Shown here: positions 40,099 to 52,518 of the stretch, one piece after another
How the letters are laid out: every line of letters begins with the position of its first letter
Numbering within the stretch: position 1 is the stretch's first letter
Origin: Volvariella volvacea V23
Taxonomy: Eukaryota > Basidiomycota > Agaricomycetes > Agaricales > Pluteaceae
Assembly (NCBI GenBank): GCA_000349905.1
Contig: KB722762.1
Location: 382,225-446,224, forward strand
DNA length: 64,000 nt
Reading direction: 5' to 3'
Notes under the pieces: generated by a model
The model's input: the letters and a program-made list of their open reading frames with translations, nothing else
The model's database searches: none
Told to the model about the DNA's origin: nothing
Made by a program: the position numbers and the translations under genes

Positions 40099-42151
40099 AT
40101 GACGGCCGTACCAGATACTAATGTCCCCTTTTCCATCACCCATTCTTCCCCCTTGGACACCCTGGTTCGCCGGACATCCTCGCGAGCTGCCAGAGCTCGG
40201 GCAGCAACCCATTCCGCCAGCGACAAGGCATCCAGACCAGTATACCCCCCGGCACACCCACTTACCAACCCTCATGATCCCAAACCTTATCAAGAACCAT
40301 TGCGGCCGGGTGTCGCCCTTGATGCACCGCCACATTCCCCGCTCCTCCATGGCCGATTTGCACGAGACTCCACAGCAACTTCTTTCACCAACGACAACCG
40401 GTCTTATTTCGACGACAGGTCCACTTTTGATTCAAGGAGCTTCTATCAGGAGAGCGAATACCAATACTACGACGACGAACATATGTACAGTCCAGATCCC
40501 GTAATGGATACGGCACCGGCTTTAAGAGATTCATGGAGGTGTGTCATTTATATGAATTACTTCACCCTAGCAGTATATCTAATCTTGGCTATCTGCGTCT
40601 TTTCTGCGTTTTCAAGCTCTGAGAACTTGTTCATGAACCCCAGACCTGCACCCACGCTACCATCACCGTATCCATCCAACCCATCGGTTCCAACGGTCGT
40701 CGTTTCTTCTGCTGAACCAGCGCAGCAACTCGCTGATGGTGCGTATGGTGGACTTACCAATGTTTCACAACCGCAACCCGCTGGACGAGCGCCCGTTGTG
40801 CGCCCCGTGACCTCCAACTTCTCGAGACCTGCCAGGAGAATGCCCTCCCCTGAGTTGGCTCCTCCTGACAGTTCAGTGAAACCACCACGACCCTCATCAG
40901 AAGATGAAGACAGAAAGCGGGAGGTCCTGGAGCGGAATAGACGGGGTCAAACACCAGCAGACAGAACACCCCCCCAGCGCTACCCACTCTCTAGCCAACC
41001 TGTCATCGCTAGGGGCACAGCGATACCATCAGATCAAGGAGCATACGCACAAATCACCCCAGTTGCGAGTGCTCATGCACGAAATCCTTCCGATTCATCA
41101 CCGGCTACTCCATCTCGTAATGGTATTCCTTGGTCTCTTTCCCCTGGTGCCAGTCCGACGCCACAATATGGCACTCAAAGTGCGGGTTCCCAGTATAACG
41201 GATCGGTCTTAAGCACACAAAGTAAATCAGCAGATAACGTTTTTTACCCAGGACGCCCACCGTCATTACGACCTGGTTCCTCAGGCAGCGTGTATTCAAA
41301 TTATTCCTACTATCAATACGACAGCGCAGCACCCTCGCCTGTTGGAAGCGGGTTTCCTCCTCACGACAAACGAAATCAAGCTGGGTCGCCGTCGCCCAAA
41401 CCTCCAGTCTCTCCCCAACCTGAATTTCCCTTAACAGAACAGACCGCCAAGACACCGCAGGACTTTTTACAGTTAGGAATCGCTCACCATGAAGCCAACC
41501 GATTGACGGAATCTGCTGCCTGTTTTGAGAAGAGCGCCAAATTGGGCGGGGGATGTGCAATGGGCATGTTGATGTGGGGGTTGACGCTGAGACATGGCTG
41601 GGGCCGCCCGAAAGATGAGGAGCAAGGGTTTAAATGGCTGAGACGTGCTGCAGAGCTTGCCGTGACAGGGTTGGAGGGTGCGGGCGGGACAGATACCACG
41701 CTCTTCCGGGTACGCTTTTTGTGCGTTTGGAGTCGTTGTGAAATACTTATATCCTTTCTGGTCGAACAGGGGGAACTTATCCTTGCGATTTATGAAGTTG
41801 GTCAGTGCTTCTTCCAAGGTTGGGGAGTCGCTAAGGATCAAAAGATGGCAGTAGTGAGCTGGTCGTAATTTCTCTGAGTTGGCTCCGTGAACTCATGGTT
41901 ATATTTCGAAGAAATACTACACTACTGCAGCCAACCTTGGCGATCCAGATGCTCAGTGTGATCTGGCATACTGCCTTCTTAATGGAAAAGGGTGCAAGAA
42001 GGACCGTAAAGAGGCCGCAAAGTGGTATCGTGCTGCAGTAAGTCATGCTCCCCGAGTCATCATTGCACGTCATTTTCATGCAACATCGTAGGTTGCCCAA
42101 GGGTCAAGTGCGGTGGGATTGGCTTGGATTTACAAAGAAAAATACCAATAA
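40099..42151 (+). CDS. Sel1-repeat protein, Dsf2/Nif1-like
   Basis: About 600-residue protein with a long disordered Ser/Pro/Tyr-rich N-terminal part and C-terminal Sel1 repeats from about 41455: LGIAHHEANRLTESAACFEKSAKLG, then KDEEQGFKWLRRAAE, VGQCFFQGWGVAKDQKMAV-KYYTTAANLG and YCLLNGKGCKKDRKEAAKWYRAA. It ends WIYKEKYQ at 42151. Similar fungal proteins (yeast Dsf2, fission yeast Nif1) act in growth or cell-cycle control; the same role here is inferred. A 78-nt in-frame segment at 40539-40616 (donor GTGTGT, acceptor TTTTCAAG) is probably an intron; if kept it would add a hydrophobic, membrane-like stretch. Introns also lie near 41710-41770, 41854-41913 and 42038-42091. Confidence 0.82.
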
Positions 42152-42581
42152 TACACGGGTAGCTGCAAGATACCCATATTCTTGCACCAGCACCCATTCT
42201 TTATACCCCAAGCCTAAATATAGTAGATCCTGACTTTTATTGAGCCTGATTGGCCTACATATTGTATTCCGTATCCTGTAGATGTACTATCTTATACTAA
42301 TCGATGATGATGATGACGGGTTCAATAAGGACTCTTAGGCATCCGACGTTGCGTATTTCATGTTCAAAATTTAAGAGAAACAACACTCTGCAATTACATA
42401 TACATCAAGGTTTAGAAGACCTATGTCTGCTTGTTCTCTGATGTCAATTAGGCATGCCTAGATCGCCTGCTTCTGTCCGAGTCACTAGTATTGACTCGTA
42501 CATGTACATATAATCGATTGATTCATCATTATAGTAGTTGACACGATGGTGCTCGACAACAAAAACGGATCATTCGACCAT
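42152..42581. other. Intergenic region between two 3' ends
   Basis: Convergent 3' ends of the Sel1-repeat gene and helicase C. It is AT-rich, and I see no gene or repeat in it. Confidence 0.5.
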
Positions 42582-45500
42582 TCACTGCCATTGACCATCA
42601 CCAAAACTATCATCTGACTCGGAATCATGGTGGTCATCGTGTGTTAGAGAGTCGTCGTATGTAGGGGAGCCGTCGGCATCACTTTCGAGCTTCGGATCCG
42701 TCGATGCCGATAAAGATTCGAGGTGTTCCACCCACGAACTTCCCACCTTGACAATGTAAATGAAAGGTTCAAAGCGCGACTGGACCAGGCGCATCGCTGA
42801 ATAATCGTCCTCAAACCTACAGGGGTTTAAGTAGTGTTCATACTCTCCAAAGCACTCGTGCAATTACCTGGTGCGAGAAAGTGGTGCTGTCTCTCCTAGT
42901 AGTGTATACCTGACTATGCTCCAAAGACCCGTTTCCGTCGCGACTGGAAATGTATATCAATTTGACAAATTGAACTTTGGAAAGTAGAAAATATACATAC
43001 GGATATACACAACCGCATAACTAATGGACAGGAGGTTTAGGTGGTTATCGGGGCGGATTGTAAAATGCAACTTACAGACGGGCCATAACAGATGTTTCAA
43101 CGGCGTCTATATATTCAGAAGCTCTGATGATCATGCGGCATGTGAGTTCCAGTGCCTCCACCAGAGCTTCGTCTATGAGCTCCTCCCCCGTATCTGTCGA
43201 GTTCCGTTCTGCGAAATCCCATATTTCTTCAGTAATCCATAGATCAGGTAATTCTAAGTCTTCTAGGTCGCCGCAACGATATCTAATCACCAAGGCCATT
43301 GTCAATCTCTCAATGTAGCTGCTAAAAAGCTCAACTCGACTAGGAGTCCAAAGCGTATACCCCTCCACAGTAGAACTGCCGCCCTCAGTGGTGAGCTTAT
43401 GATCTGCATAGATGTAGGATGAACTTACTGTGCCGTCCAGATGCTTCGCATTGCCCAAAGCGATTGGTTGGCGGCCCTTTTAAGGTATGAGTACAGGGCA
43501 TGGCCGAAGGCGTGCTTCTTGCCATCGATCGTGAAGGACGGGGGTCCGACTTCATTAACGAATCTGTGGTATTCTTGAACCTTTCTAGCTTGCATACCGC
43601 CAAGAGGTAAATGCGGCGTGTGGCAGCCCAATATCGGATTGAATGCGCAGGCCAAGCGTTTGAACCAATACCTGCGTCCCATATACTATCAACTACCGCA
43701 ACAAAAGCTGAGAGAATCACTGCATACATGGTTATCGGATTTTCTTCCGTTTGGTATACCTCTACATTGCGGTTCGTCTGCGAGTTCATCATATTTGCGA
43801 TGCCAAGTTGATAAGCATAAGCCTTCCAGCGGTATATGCCACCCGAATCTAAATGCTCCGAATGTAAGCTGCACGCGGAGGATGTGAAGTCGGTGGACAT
43901 TGTGTAAATGCAATTTTGGATTTGCAAAAGTGGTACTTTGCGACACCAGGCATCTTGAGCTATAGCCAACTCTACAATGTAGTTGGATATGACGTTCACT
44001 AACCGCTCCCTAAAGTCATCTCTGCTCTGTAGCATGCCGTTTTTCGGTAGTGGTTGCATGGCGTCGAACAGGAAGGTTCCTCGAGGAATGTGAATGGCCC
44101 CAGACGACTCGAGAATAAACCCAAACACCTTTGCAGCTGACTCTAGACTTCCATGAGCTAACTGTGATAACTCCGTAAGGTATTCAAGGAAAATGTGAAG
44201 CCTCTGAACTAGTGTCTGCCAGTCGATGCTGTGCTCCCAACTTGGAATCGACTTGCAGTAGTGAGACATCGCCAGAAGGAAGCAAATTTGGTCTCTAGTG
44301 TGGATCTGACTGAGGAATTGGGTTTGGTCTGCATTCTCGCTAGCGCTGGCCATATGCCTTTTGAATATTGACAATATCTGGTAGACAGGCAATCGCGGTA
44401 TAGTTTAACGGGCGTTAGAGATACCGTATACAGTAGCACTGACCTCGGTAGATCCCTTCAAAAGGTTCAGACGCGACGATTCGAGTTCGCCTATCCATTC
44501 CAGTAGTTGGTGAGCAATCGTAGTGTCCACCTTAGCCCAGTTCTTGAATCCGTATAATTGGCGTATATATAGAGTTATTTCTGCTGCAGCTTGTCGTGCA
44601 GAATTTGGACACTCTTTATACTCCTTCATCCAAAGCGCGATTGCCTCGTAGCTGCGGCCGCCGGTCTTATGAATGATTGCTGCTGCAGAAAACCTTCCAA
44701 GATGGACCAAAAGCTGAATTTTAGTGTCAATCCAGTCCTGAAGATCGAGCCACTCAAGTGCCCGGTCAGCAGAAGGGTTGGGAAATGTTTTGAGTGCCTT
44801 TCTATGGCTCAATGTGAGAGACTCTGAAGCCAAACACGGCACCGATCACTTGCCTGAAATCCCCATTGGAGAAATAAACTCTCCTAGCTTCTTTCAGAAC
44901 TTGTTCTGTGATTTCCATGCTAATTTGTGAAGCATTTTCCATGATGCACGCGAGAGCCTGATCGAATAGACGGCCATAATACCATATACAAACCGCCTTT
45001 TCAAAATTCCCCGCCTTGTAGAAACAAACACCCGCCACTCGCCAATACTCTTGAGATTGGCCAATTCCCGCTTTAGCAAGGGCTTCAAAGGCATCTCCAG
45101 CTTTCAGGAACTGTATTTGGAGTCCCCGGCCCCTATCCGAGCTGTGGTCAGCGATAGACTTCAATACGTAAGCTCTGGCAATTTGGGCTTTCGATTGTTT
45201 GCCAGCACGAATGAAGCACTGCTCAGCATCCTCATATAAACCTCGATTGAAAAATTCCTGGCCCCTGCGTACGAGCTCCTTCCCATCAAGTTGACCATAG
45301 TTGATGCGAGTTGCTCCAAGTTGATTTGATTGTCGTCGCACAGACTTTGGACCTGGGACACCAACTGCGATGAGGTCTCTACTTGACCAATATTCCTATT
45401 ACGGCATATAATCAACAGGACACCTCAGAAAATGTGAATTCATTGCACCTGCATTGGGTAACCTTTCGGGGACTCATCTACAATTTGCACAGTGTGGCGG

Positions 45501-48500
45501 GCTCTGGTGATTGCAACATACAAAATCTTCAGCTAAAGTTGGTCAGCTTTGTTGGAAGAGAAGATGTCTCAAATACACGTACTTCTGTGCAGAGTATGGC
45601 ATGCTTAATAGGATCAAAATTATTGAGTCCATCTTGTGTGACAAGCCTCCATTGGCCAAGATTGGCAGGTGAGTCTTCAAAGAAATTGTAAATCATGAGC
45701 TTGAAAGGGTGTTAGATCAAATATGCAGGAGCTGAACAGGAGGACAGACATTTTCAAATTCCATTCCTTTACACTCGTGAATTGTGCTTGAAGGTATAGC
45801 TCAGCAGCCCAATAGCATGAAGGTGGAGAGATAGTCTACTAAGGATACTCACAGGATCGAGATAGTAGAATCAAGTAAAAGCTGCGTGAGCACTTGCTTT
45901 CTTTTATGATCACGTACGAGTATACCTATCATGATGGGAGCTGAGATCACAAATGGCCATGGAAAACAGACAGAGGTATATATACATTGTACTTGATCAA
46001 AATGAGTAAGTTGACCATTCCTTAAGAATACAAGCCTGTCAACAGACTACTTAACAGGACACTCAATTACACTTACTTGTAGTATTGGCATTGGTCCTTT
46101 TTTTCAGTGGTTATTCAGGCTTGTCCACAGTCCATCAAATCCAACTTACAAAAGCCGACATGTCAACATCACATGCCAATAATACTAATGGCTTGGGACC
46201 GGGCAAACCATCCTCAGAGGGGACGGAGTCAATAGTGTTGGGCCAAAATCGTGAAATCAAATTCACAACTGCTGTTGCGCAACGGCCAATGCCCATGTGT
46301 GACCGGTAGTTAGTTGCCAGATGAAACAATGTAGGCTCATGAGGTTGATTCATTTGGGACCATCCAGATGTAAGCCTCTATAATGGTGGTGTATTCGTAA
46401 ACGATCCCGAAAAATAATGGTGAAAAGGCTGCTTCACCTTCCTTTCAACCTCATAGAGCAACCTTTTTAGATCGTTGAAGCGAAATGAACTACCTGGTGA
46501 AATGGACTGAGCCGTGTCTCCGGCCCAAAACATCCCATCAGGATTTGCACACAGAGAGCGCAACACTGAGTTTGTAAAAAATGAGAAATCATTAGAATCC
46601 TCTCAAAAGGAAACCATGGTTGGCTCACATAGTATATCAAGTAACAAATTATCTTGAACTTCATCAACATATCTAATTTGAGATTACATTACGCATGGAT
46701 ACTGGCTCACAGTAATGTGACGTACAAGTAATCAATCTTTTGACCACTGAGACCAACATCTTGTAGTAGAGTTAACAGAAAGTATGTACTATGTCACAAA
46801 ATTATTGTTACTATATCACTGGAATGATTCTACCACTTACCGGTCAGCCGTATCAAATTCAGACCATTCCTGCTTGAGTGCCTTGTATTGTTCAAATATC
46901 ATGTAGATCCGAGTTCGATCTCCTGCAAAAGTTGGATAGGCTCTACTACTTAGCTTCTCATATTCCGACTGAGCTAGCACGGGCGATGTAGTGCTACGCC
47001 CATCGAACGATATCTTGCAACCCTTAATTACGCCTGGACCTACTTTAGAGTCTTATATTCTATCATCAGAGGGGCATAGGTTTACCAAGGATCTCGCTGA
47101 ATACAGTCGTTGGGCCTACGACAACCAATAATCGTTAGGAGGTAGAACGAGTATGTGCATACTGAACTCACTGAGACCACGCTTCAGATTATCAGAAAAT
47201 CGTGGCCAATATTTGTGATGAAAGTCTATGGCAGATATGAGCGGCTTTTTTTTGAATGCCTTGTATTTTTCTGCATATTTTCTGTGGGTCTTCGCTGCTT
47301 CTAAGACTAGGCTACATAACTATAATCCTTCTAGTTAGATTTCGGGTATCTACATATGATAGGAAGCGCAGCGACTTACATCGGCGAAGCTAGTAAATAA
47401 TGGGAAGTCTTTATCTTCCAACCCATCAAATCCTGATGTTAAAGTTGAAGCATAGTGATCAAAGGTTTCGTCATTATAATCAATCATAGAAGAGAATTCA
47501 TCTTGATGTGCGTCAGTACGTTCACTGCTGCTATATATTCCCAGCGCTACTGCAGACTGATGGAATTCAGCAGCCACTTGCAAGGCCAGGAGTCGTGACT
47601 TGGTAACGAAGACTTGTCGTGGTCGTCGGTACTCTGCACTAAGCTCCTTGGATGCCTTTTCGATCAAAAGCATCTTCTGGAGCATGACCAGCGTTTTGCT
47701 GGAAGAGCTTTGTGACCCATATTCGCTTGTACATGTAACAAGTTATGCCTACCCAGTCCCACTTCTTCCGATGACGTAAACAGAGTATGGGTGCCTCACG
47801 ATTTCTTGTTCTTTAGGCCTGATCATAGTGAGAACACGGCAAGCCTGGTCTGCCCTTAAGCGACTTACGACAATTGAAGAAGCAGGCGAACAGGAAGGTC
47901 ATCCTTTAATGCTGTATTGAACTTGAGCTTGCGACATCAGAGTATAGGTAATGCAATTACCGTGCATCAAACCCTGTCGAAATATTTTTAGTCATTCTGA
48001 ATGCGATGCTATGAAACTACTGACCTGGGAAAATGGATATATTCTCGAGAACCTATTAACGTCGTTATATGTTGTTGGGTTCACGCACACTATCGATAGA
48101 TGACCTACACTTTAAGCAGTTCTAGCTACACAGCTCTTAGGCAATAGAGAACTCAGGATCGTGTACTGGACCAACCTGATTAACATCATCCGGAGGGAGT
48201 GGGTCTACCGTAGCTTCTTCGTCGCATTCCGAGGGAGTCTCTAAAATTGTAAATGTGATAGGCACATATCGGCTGACTTCGTTGCCGAATGAGCTAGCTA
48301 CTTTACGCGCTTTGCAGCTGGTAGTAACATGCACGTTGACAGGAGTGCTTGGCTAAATTTTTGAATCAACGAACCGTGCTTCGTAGACTTTTCCCTTCTG
48401 TCGAAGATGGTACTCAACAGCTTTACAAAATCCTTCATGTTGCAACTTATCGTAAGTATAGCATCCATAAATCTTCAGTGCTTGAAAATGGAATGGATTA

Positions 48501-49834
48501 ATAAACAAACGAACGAGGGCGCAAGAGGGAGCCACCTTGGATAACGGACTGGGACAGTTAGCTATGTCAGGTGGAAAAATCTCGGTCGAGTTATCAACAG
48601 ACCTGTCGCTCCGAATCCACCATGCAATCTACCTGGAACTATCCAGTATTGTTGAGACAATCCGAGGGGGAAAATCACGAATAGATCTCTCACTATAACC
48701 CAGTAATGCAATACTCGTACTTGATAAATTGGCACACTGATATTAGCGCCATATAGCACACGTCGGTCATGCTCGGAGAAGAAGCCATGGGAGAGCTGCC
48801 TGATAATGTATTGAGTCTACGCTCAAGGTGAGGTGCTGAGGATATACTTGAGTTTTTCCATGACCTCTTGAAAAGATTTGGACTCTTTCTGAAACATCGT
48901 TCGAAGGTCCTGCTCGGCTTGAGTTGAGACAAGCAATCTCCATTGTCCAAAGCCTTGCACTGCGGCAAAATGCGCGGATCTAGTAGTATATGAGCTATAT
49001 TAATAGGCAGGATATAGCAGCTAGTCTTACAGGTGGTGATTAAGCGAAACATTATCATAGCCTCCCGAGTCATGCGCGAGACCCCCAGTATTGAGAAATG
49101 ATCCTAGTACTTCTTTTTCAGCTCGTCCTGAGCGCAAGCAAGCAATGTAATTCTACCGGACAGCCACGATCAGGTTAGGTGATATATAAAGTATAACGAC
49201 AAACCTGCATAACATCCTTCGCCTGAGAGAGAAGCTTCCTGTGTATGGCGTCCCTCTGTGAGGGAGAATTTGGAACACTAATCCCCATGCTCCTCAGTAA
49301 CACAATTTCGTGATCTGACAGCTCTACTGCCTTGCGTCCTTTTCGAGATTTCTTTCTGGACGTGTCATCCTGGAAAGAAATCTTGGAAAGACAACCCAGG
49401 ATAGCCGAAAAGTTGATCACGAGCTTATGTTGCTCCGAGGTGGGCAGACTCGCTTCCTCAATCTCTGGCATGTATGAAGCCAGGTAGAAAAGAATACTAT
49501 TGTGAAGAGAGCTCGAGAATGAGTCAATGGTAGTGGGAAACATATCCAATAGCCATGGAAGGAGGATGCAGTCTTTCTGTATGCCTGTTACCGAGACGGA
49601 GTCAACTCTCATTAACAGCCCGGAAATGAGTTCATACTCACAGGTAATTATAAGCGCTAGGATTTGTCCTGACTGAAGGGAAATTACTGCTTCAATCACG
49701 GTATCCAAATTGTCGGGTTTGAGCGTAGCCTGGAATTCTTGGAGAGTACATATAATAGACTCCTCATCCGCAAGGTTTTGAGGAGAAAACAAGTCCTTCC
49801 TTATAGCTGCGCGATTGCACCTTGCACGAGACAT
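42582..49834 (-). CDS. Giant UvrD/Rep-like SF1 helicase, TRANK1-like, copy C (dispersed)
   Basis: Third paralogue, about 29 kb from the tandem pair. The start ATG at 49834 (MSRARCN) precedes the same helical N-terminus (LQEFQATLKPDNLDTVIEAV). ATPase motifs in order: Walker A GRSGTGK across an intron near 47690-47790, VFVTKSRLLALQV near 47600, VDEVQDN near 46650, GDTAQSISPG near 46500-46530, NYRSH near 46300 and LYVAITRARH near 45500. A TPR-like segment (GQEFFNRGLYEDAEQCFIRAG, 45250s) and a long helical region (44840-43080) follow. The last exon is acidic (DADGSPTYDDSLTHDDHHDSE) and stops at 42582; this tail is not seen in copy B. All ATPase motifs look intact. It is flanked by housekeeping genes with no mL38 sequence beside it, so it did not arise from the same local duplication. 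Function unknown. Confidence 0.82.
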
Positions 49835-50494
49835 GATGGAGGGACGAGAAGGGAAGGGAAGAGCGAATGTAAGGATACCAGCCCCCACGCACAGTGACTG
49901 CGCGAAGTCATTCCATAACTGAAAGGCCGAGGTCTTCTCCAACATTACCACATAGAGCGATCCTTGTGCAGGAACGGATCTCCGCTTGAAGCCATAAGGT
50001 GGCTGCTTTCAAATACCACGTCTTGAGACCCAAATTCGGCTGCGGTTATCAACTTAAGGGGCAGTAACTAAGAGTACTGCAATGATCCTGGCAGCGGAGT
50101 GTGGAGCAGGAGAACACTCCGATGGCCTTTTTAACGACGCTTAGGCTCAGCAAGGTGCTATTCGGTGATGAGTACCATGAAGAATCACGGTCATAATCAG
50201 ACCTACTGTACAATATGGCGAGAACACAAACCCAGCAACAATGTCACCGTTACTATCATTCATCATTTCCACAATCCTGCTAGCAGTTGGGCCTGGCGAG
50301 GTAGCCTTGCGATCTTTATTCCTCGTCTTACATCGCAAATTTAAACCAATTTTTCGACAAGACAAAGCGTGGACCGAACACAAGCTGAAATTGAGAGAAA
50401 GAGATTCGTTATTGTGAAAGTGCATACTTTGTTTGGCAGTAGCCAAAGTATGATACGCGAATCCGTCCGCCCTAAAACGCGCCTTGTACACTGA
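49835..50494. other. Divergent intergenic region upstream of helicase C and the LARP7-like gene
   Basis: It holds the promoters of two divergent genes. A short piece near 49895 (GACTGCGCGAA) resembles the upstream sequences of copies A and B. Short frames here have no recognisable motif. Confidence 0.45.
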
Positions 50495-52348
50495 ATGTCT
50501 TCGAACTTTTTGTTTCTACCAAGAAAATTAATTAAATCCTCCTCCACGTCGCAACATCCTCCAGCAAGCGATGCAGGCCAGCCATCTGACGGATGCTCAA
50601 CAATGACTATAGGACACAAAGAGCAATCACTTCCACCTGAATTACAGGGGAATAGTAGCATGCAAAGGGTGCTTGTAGAAGGCAAGCAAGGCAGGGGTGC
50701 CGACGGGAGGGATATGTTGTTCTCAGAGGCGGATTATGTGAATATGGTCAGCCTTGCTTTTTCAGATTTTGCATTATGGTCGAATCCAGAACTCCGTCAC
50801 GCCATAGACACGAGCGCAGCTGCCACCAACGGAGGCGATGAACACGTAGATGAGGGCGTAACCTCCAATTTTGGATGTACGTTAAGTCTACTATCCATTG
50901 TTTACGCGACTTACACAATTTGGTGCTAGTTATATCTCTAAATTACCTTCTCAGCTCCTTGCCGGTTTTAGCACCACTGAAATTGGTAGACCATGGAAAC
51001 GACATCGTGAAGGCGTTAAGGGCTCACGCTGCAGATGTATTTGATGTGCGATTGCATTTGGAGCCACCGACAGCGAGATACAGCCGAAGGAGACAGGGAG
51101 GAGGAAGACAGGATGCTGCTTTGTTTGAGATTCGAAGAAAGGATTGGCAGGACATTAAGGAGCGTGTAGAGTGGACGAAGGATGCATGGGATAAGCTCAC
51201 AGTCTACGTGGTCAGTCTATTTAGACAAGCAGCAGCTATTGCTAAATGTCGATGCAGGAGAACATACCAACGGGATATCGCACGGTGTCCGGAATTCTGC
51301 GCTTGGTTCAAGAACTACTCTCTCGTCTGCCCTCTTCCTCAGATAGTAGATGGACGATACAGGGTATCGCGTTCCCGCCTCACCACCAAGACAAGGGAGG
51401 AGAGGCTCCGACATGCAAAGGTTTTGCCCTAATAACCCTTTCCTCTAGAAAGGCTGTCAAAGCTCTGCTCAAGGCTTGGCCTTGGGATGCACTGGCTCGA
51501 AATGGCACCGGATATGCTCCTGGCGTAAAGGATGTGAGCCTGTGTCCCTATGAGGCTGAGAAATCTGGTTTCAGAGTCCTCTTCAAGGAACAATGGTCAG
51601 CATTGCGGGAAGAGTATTTGGACTATAGACGGAGGTTGACTGATGAGATAACCAATCATCAACGGACTAAGCAGGTGCAAGTCCAGGAAGTGGGAGTGGA
51701 AGAGTTCTCTGGAAGTGAAATAAATTCCTACAAGGGGCCCCCGCCGCAAGATACGCAAAATGAGGACGTGCAGACAACACTGGAGCCCAATGAACGAACG
51801 CTTTCCTTGAACTCACCTTTTCCATACGGCTGCCTTGTATTCATACGCAACGTCCACACCCAAACCAATAAAACGACACTCCGAGCATTATTCAGCAAGG
51901 CACTCCGAACTAAGGTTAGTGGCGATGGGTTGGACTACGTTGATTATAACAAAGGGATGGATTCGGTATGCGCTGCATGGTATGACGCAGTGTCACTTTG
52001 CTCATTGTCCACCTTTAGTGCCATCTGAGGCTGGCTGTTCCGGGTGATGCGCATAAGTTGGTGGAGCATTTTTCAAGACACAAGATTGTGCAGACAAGTG
52101 GGTTAGATGATGTGGGGGCGGAAGACCCGGATTCCCCGCCGGCGTCTGTAATACGATGCGAGATCATGAATGGGCAACGGGAGTCATTATACTGGGAAAG
52201 GGTGCCGGAGAAGATACGCAGGCAAGCTGTACAAAAAGCTCTGGCGGTCATCGGGCGTCAAGAAGGTAGTCACACAAAGCGTCCGAGAACTGGCGGTGAA
52301 GGCAGTGAAGCTGGGGAGGTAGTGCAATCAAAGAAGAGGAGGCGATGA
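50495..52348 (+). CDS. La-related protein of the LARP7/Pof8 type (La module plus C-terminal xRRM)
   Basis: Predicted RNA-binding protein. An N-terminal La motif is visible (FSEADYVNMVSLAFSDFALW, then after an intron LKLVDHGNDIVKALRAHAAD), followed by a diverged middle region. Near 51820-52210 there is a C-terminal RRM (YGCLVFIRNVHTQ, LRALFSKAL, DYVDYNKGMDSC-HLRL) with the trailing helix YWERVPEKIRRQAV that marks the extended xRRM of LARP7 proteins. A basic tail ends KKRRR at the stop (52346-52348). In animals LARP7 holds 7SK RNA; in fission yeast the related Pof8/Lar7 is a telomerase RNA holoenzyme subunit. Which RNA is bound here cannot be told. Introns lie near 50877-50953, 51209-51260 and 51969-52017. 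An internal Met near 50606 is an alternative start. Confidence 0.78.
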
Positions 52349-52518
52349 GGGATGGGGCTCATTCGCGTTGTTGTAGTGTTGCTAGTGCCAGAATTTAATT
52401 ACAAGTTCGTTTGTGACGTCACGTGGCAAGGAAACCTTGCACAGAACCCTTCCTGAAATGCAAGGCTTAAGCTGAAGTACTGGCCAAGCAGACAAGTCAC
52501 GGACCTGACGACCCAATT

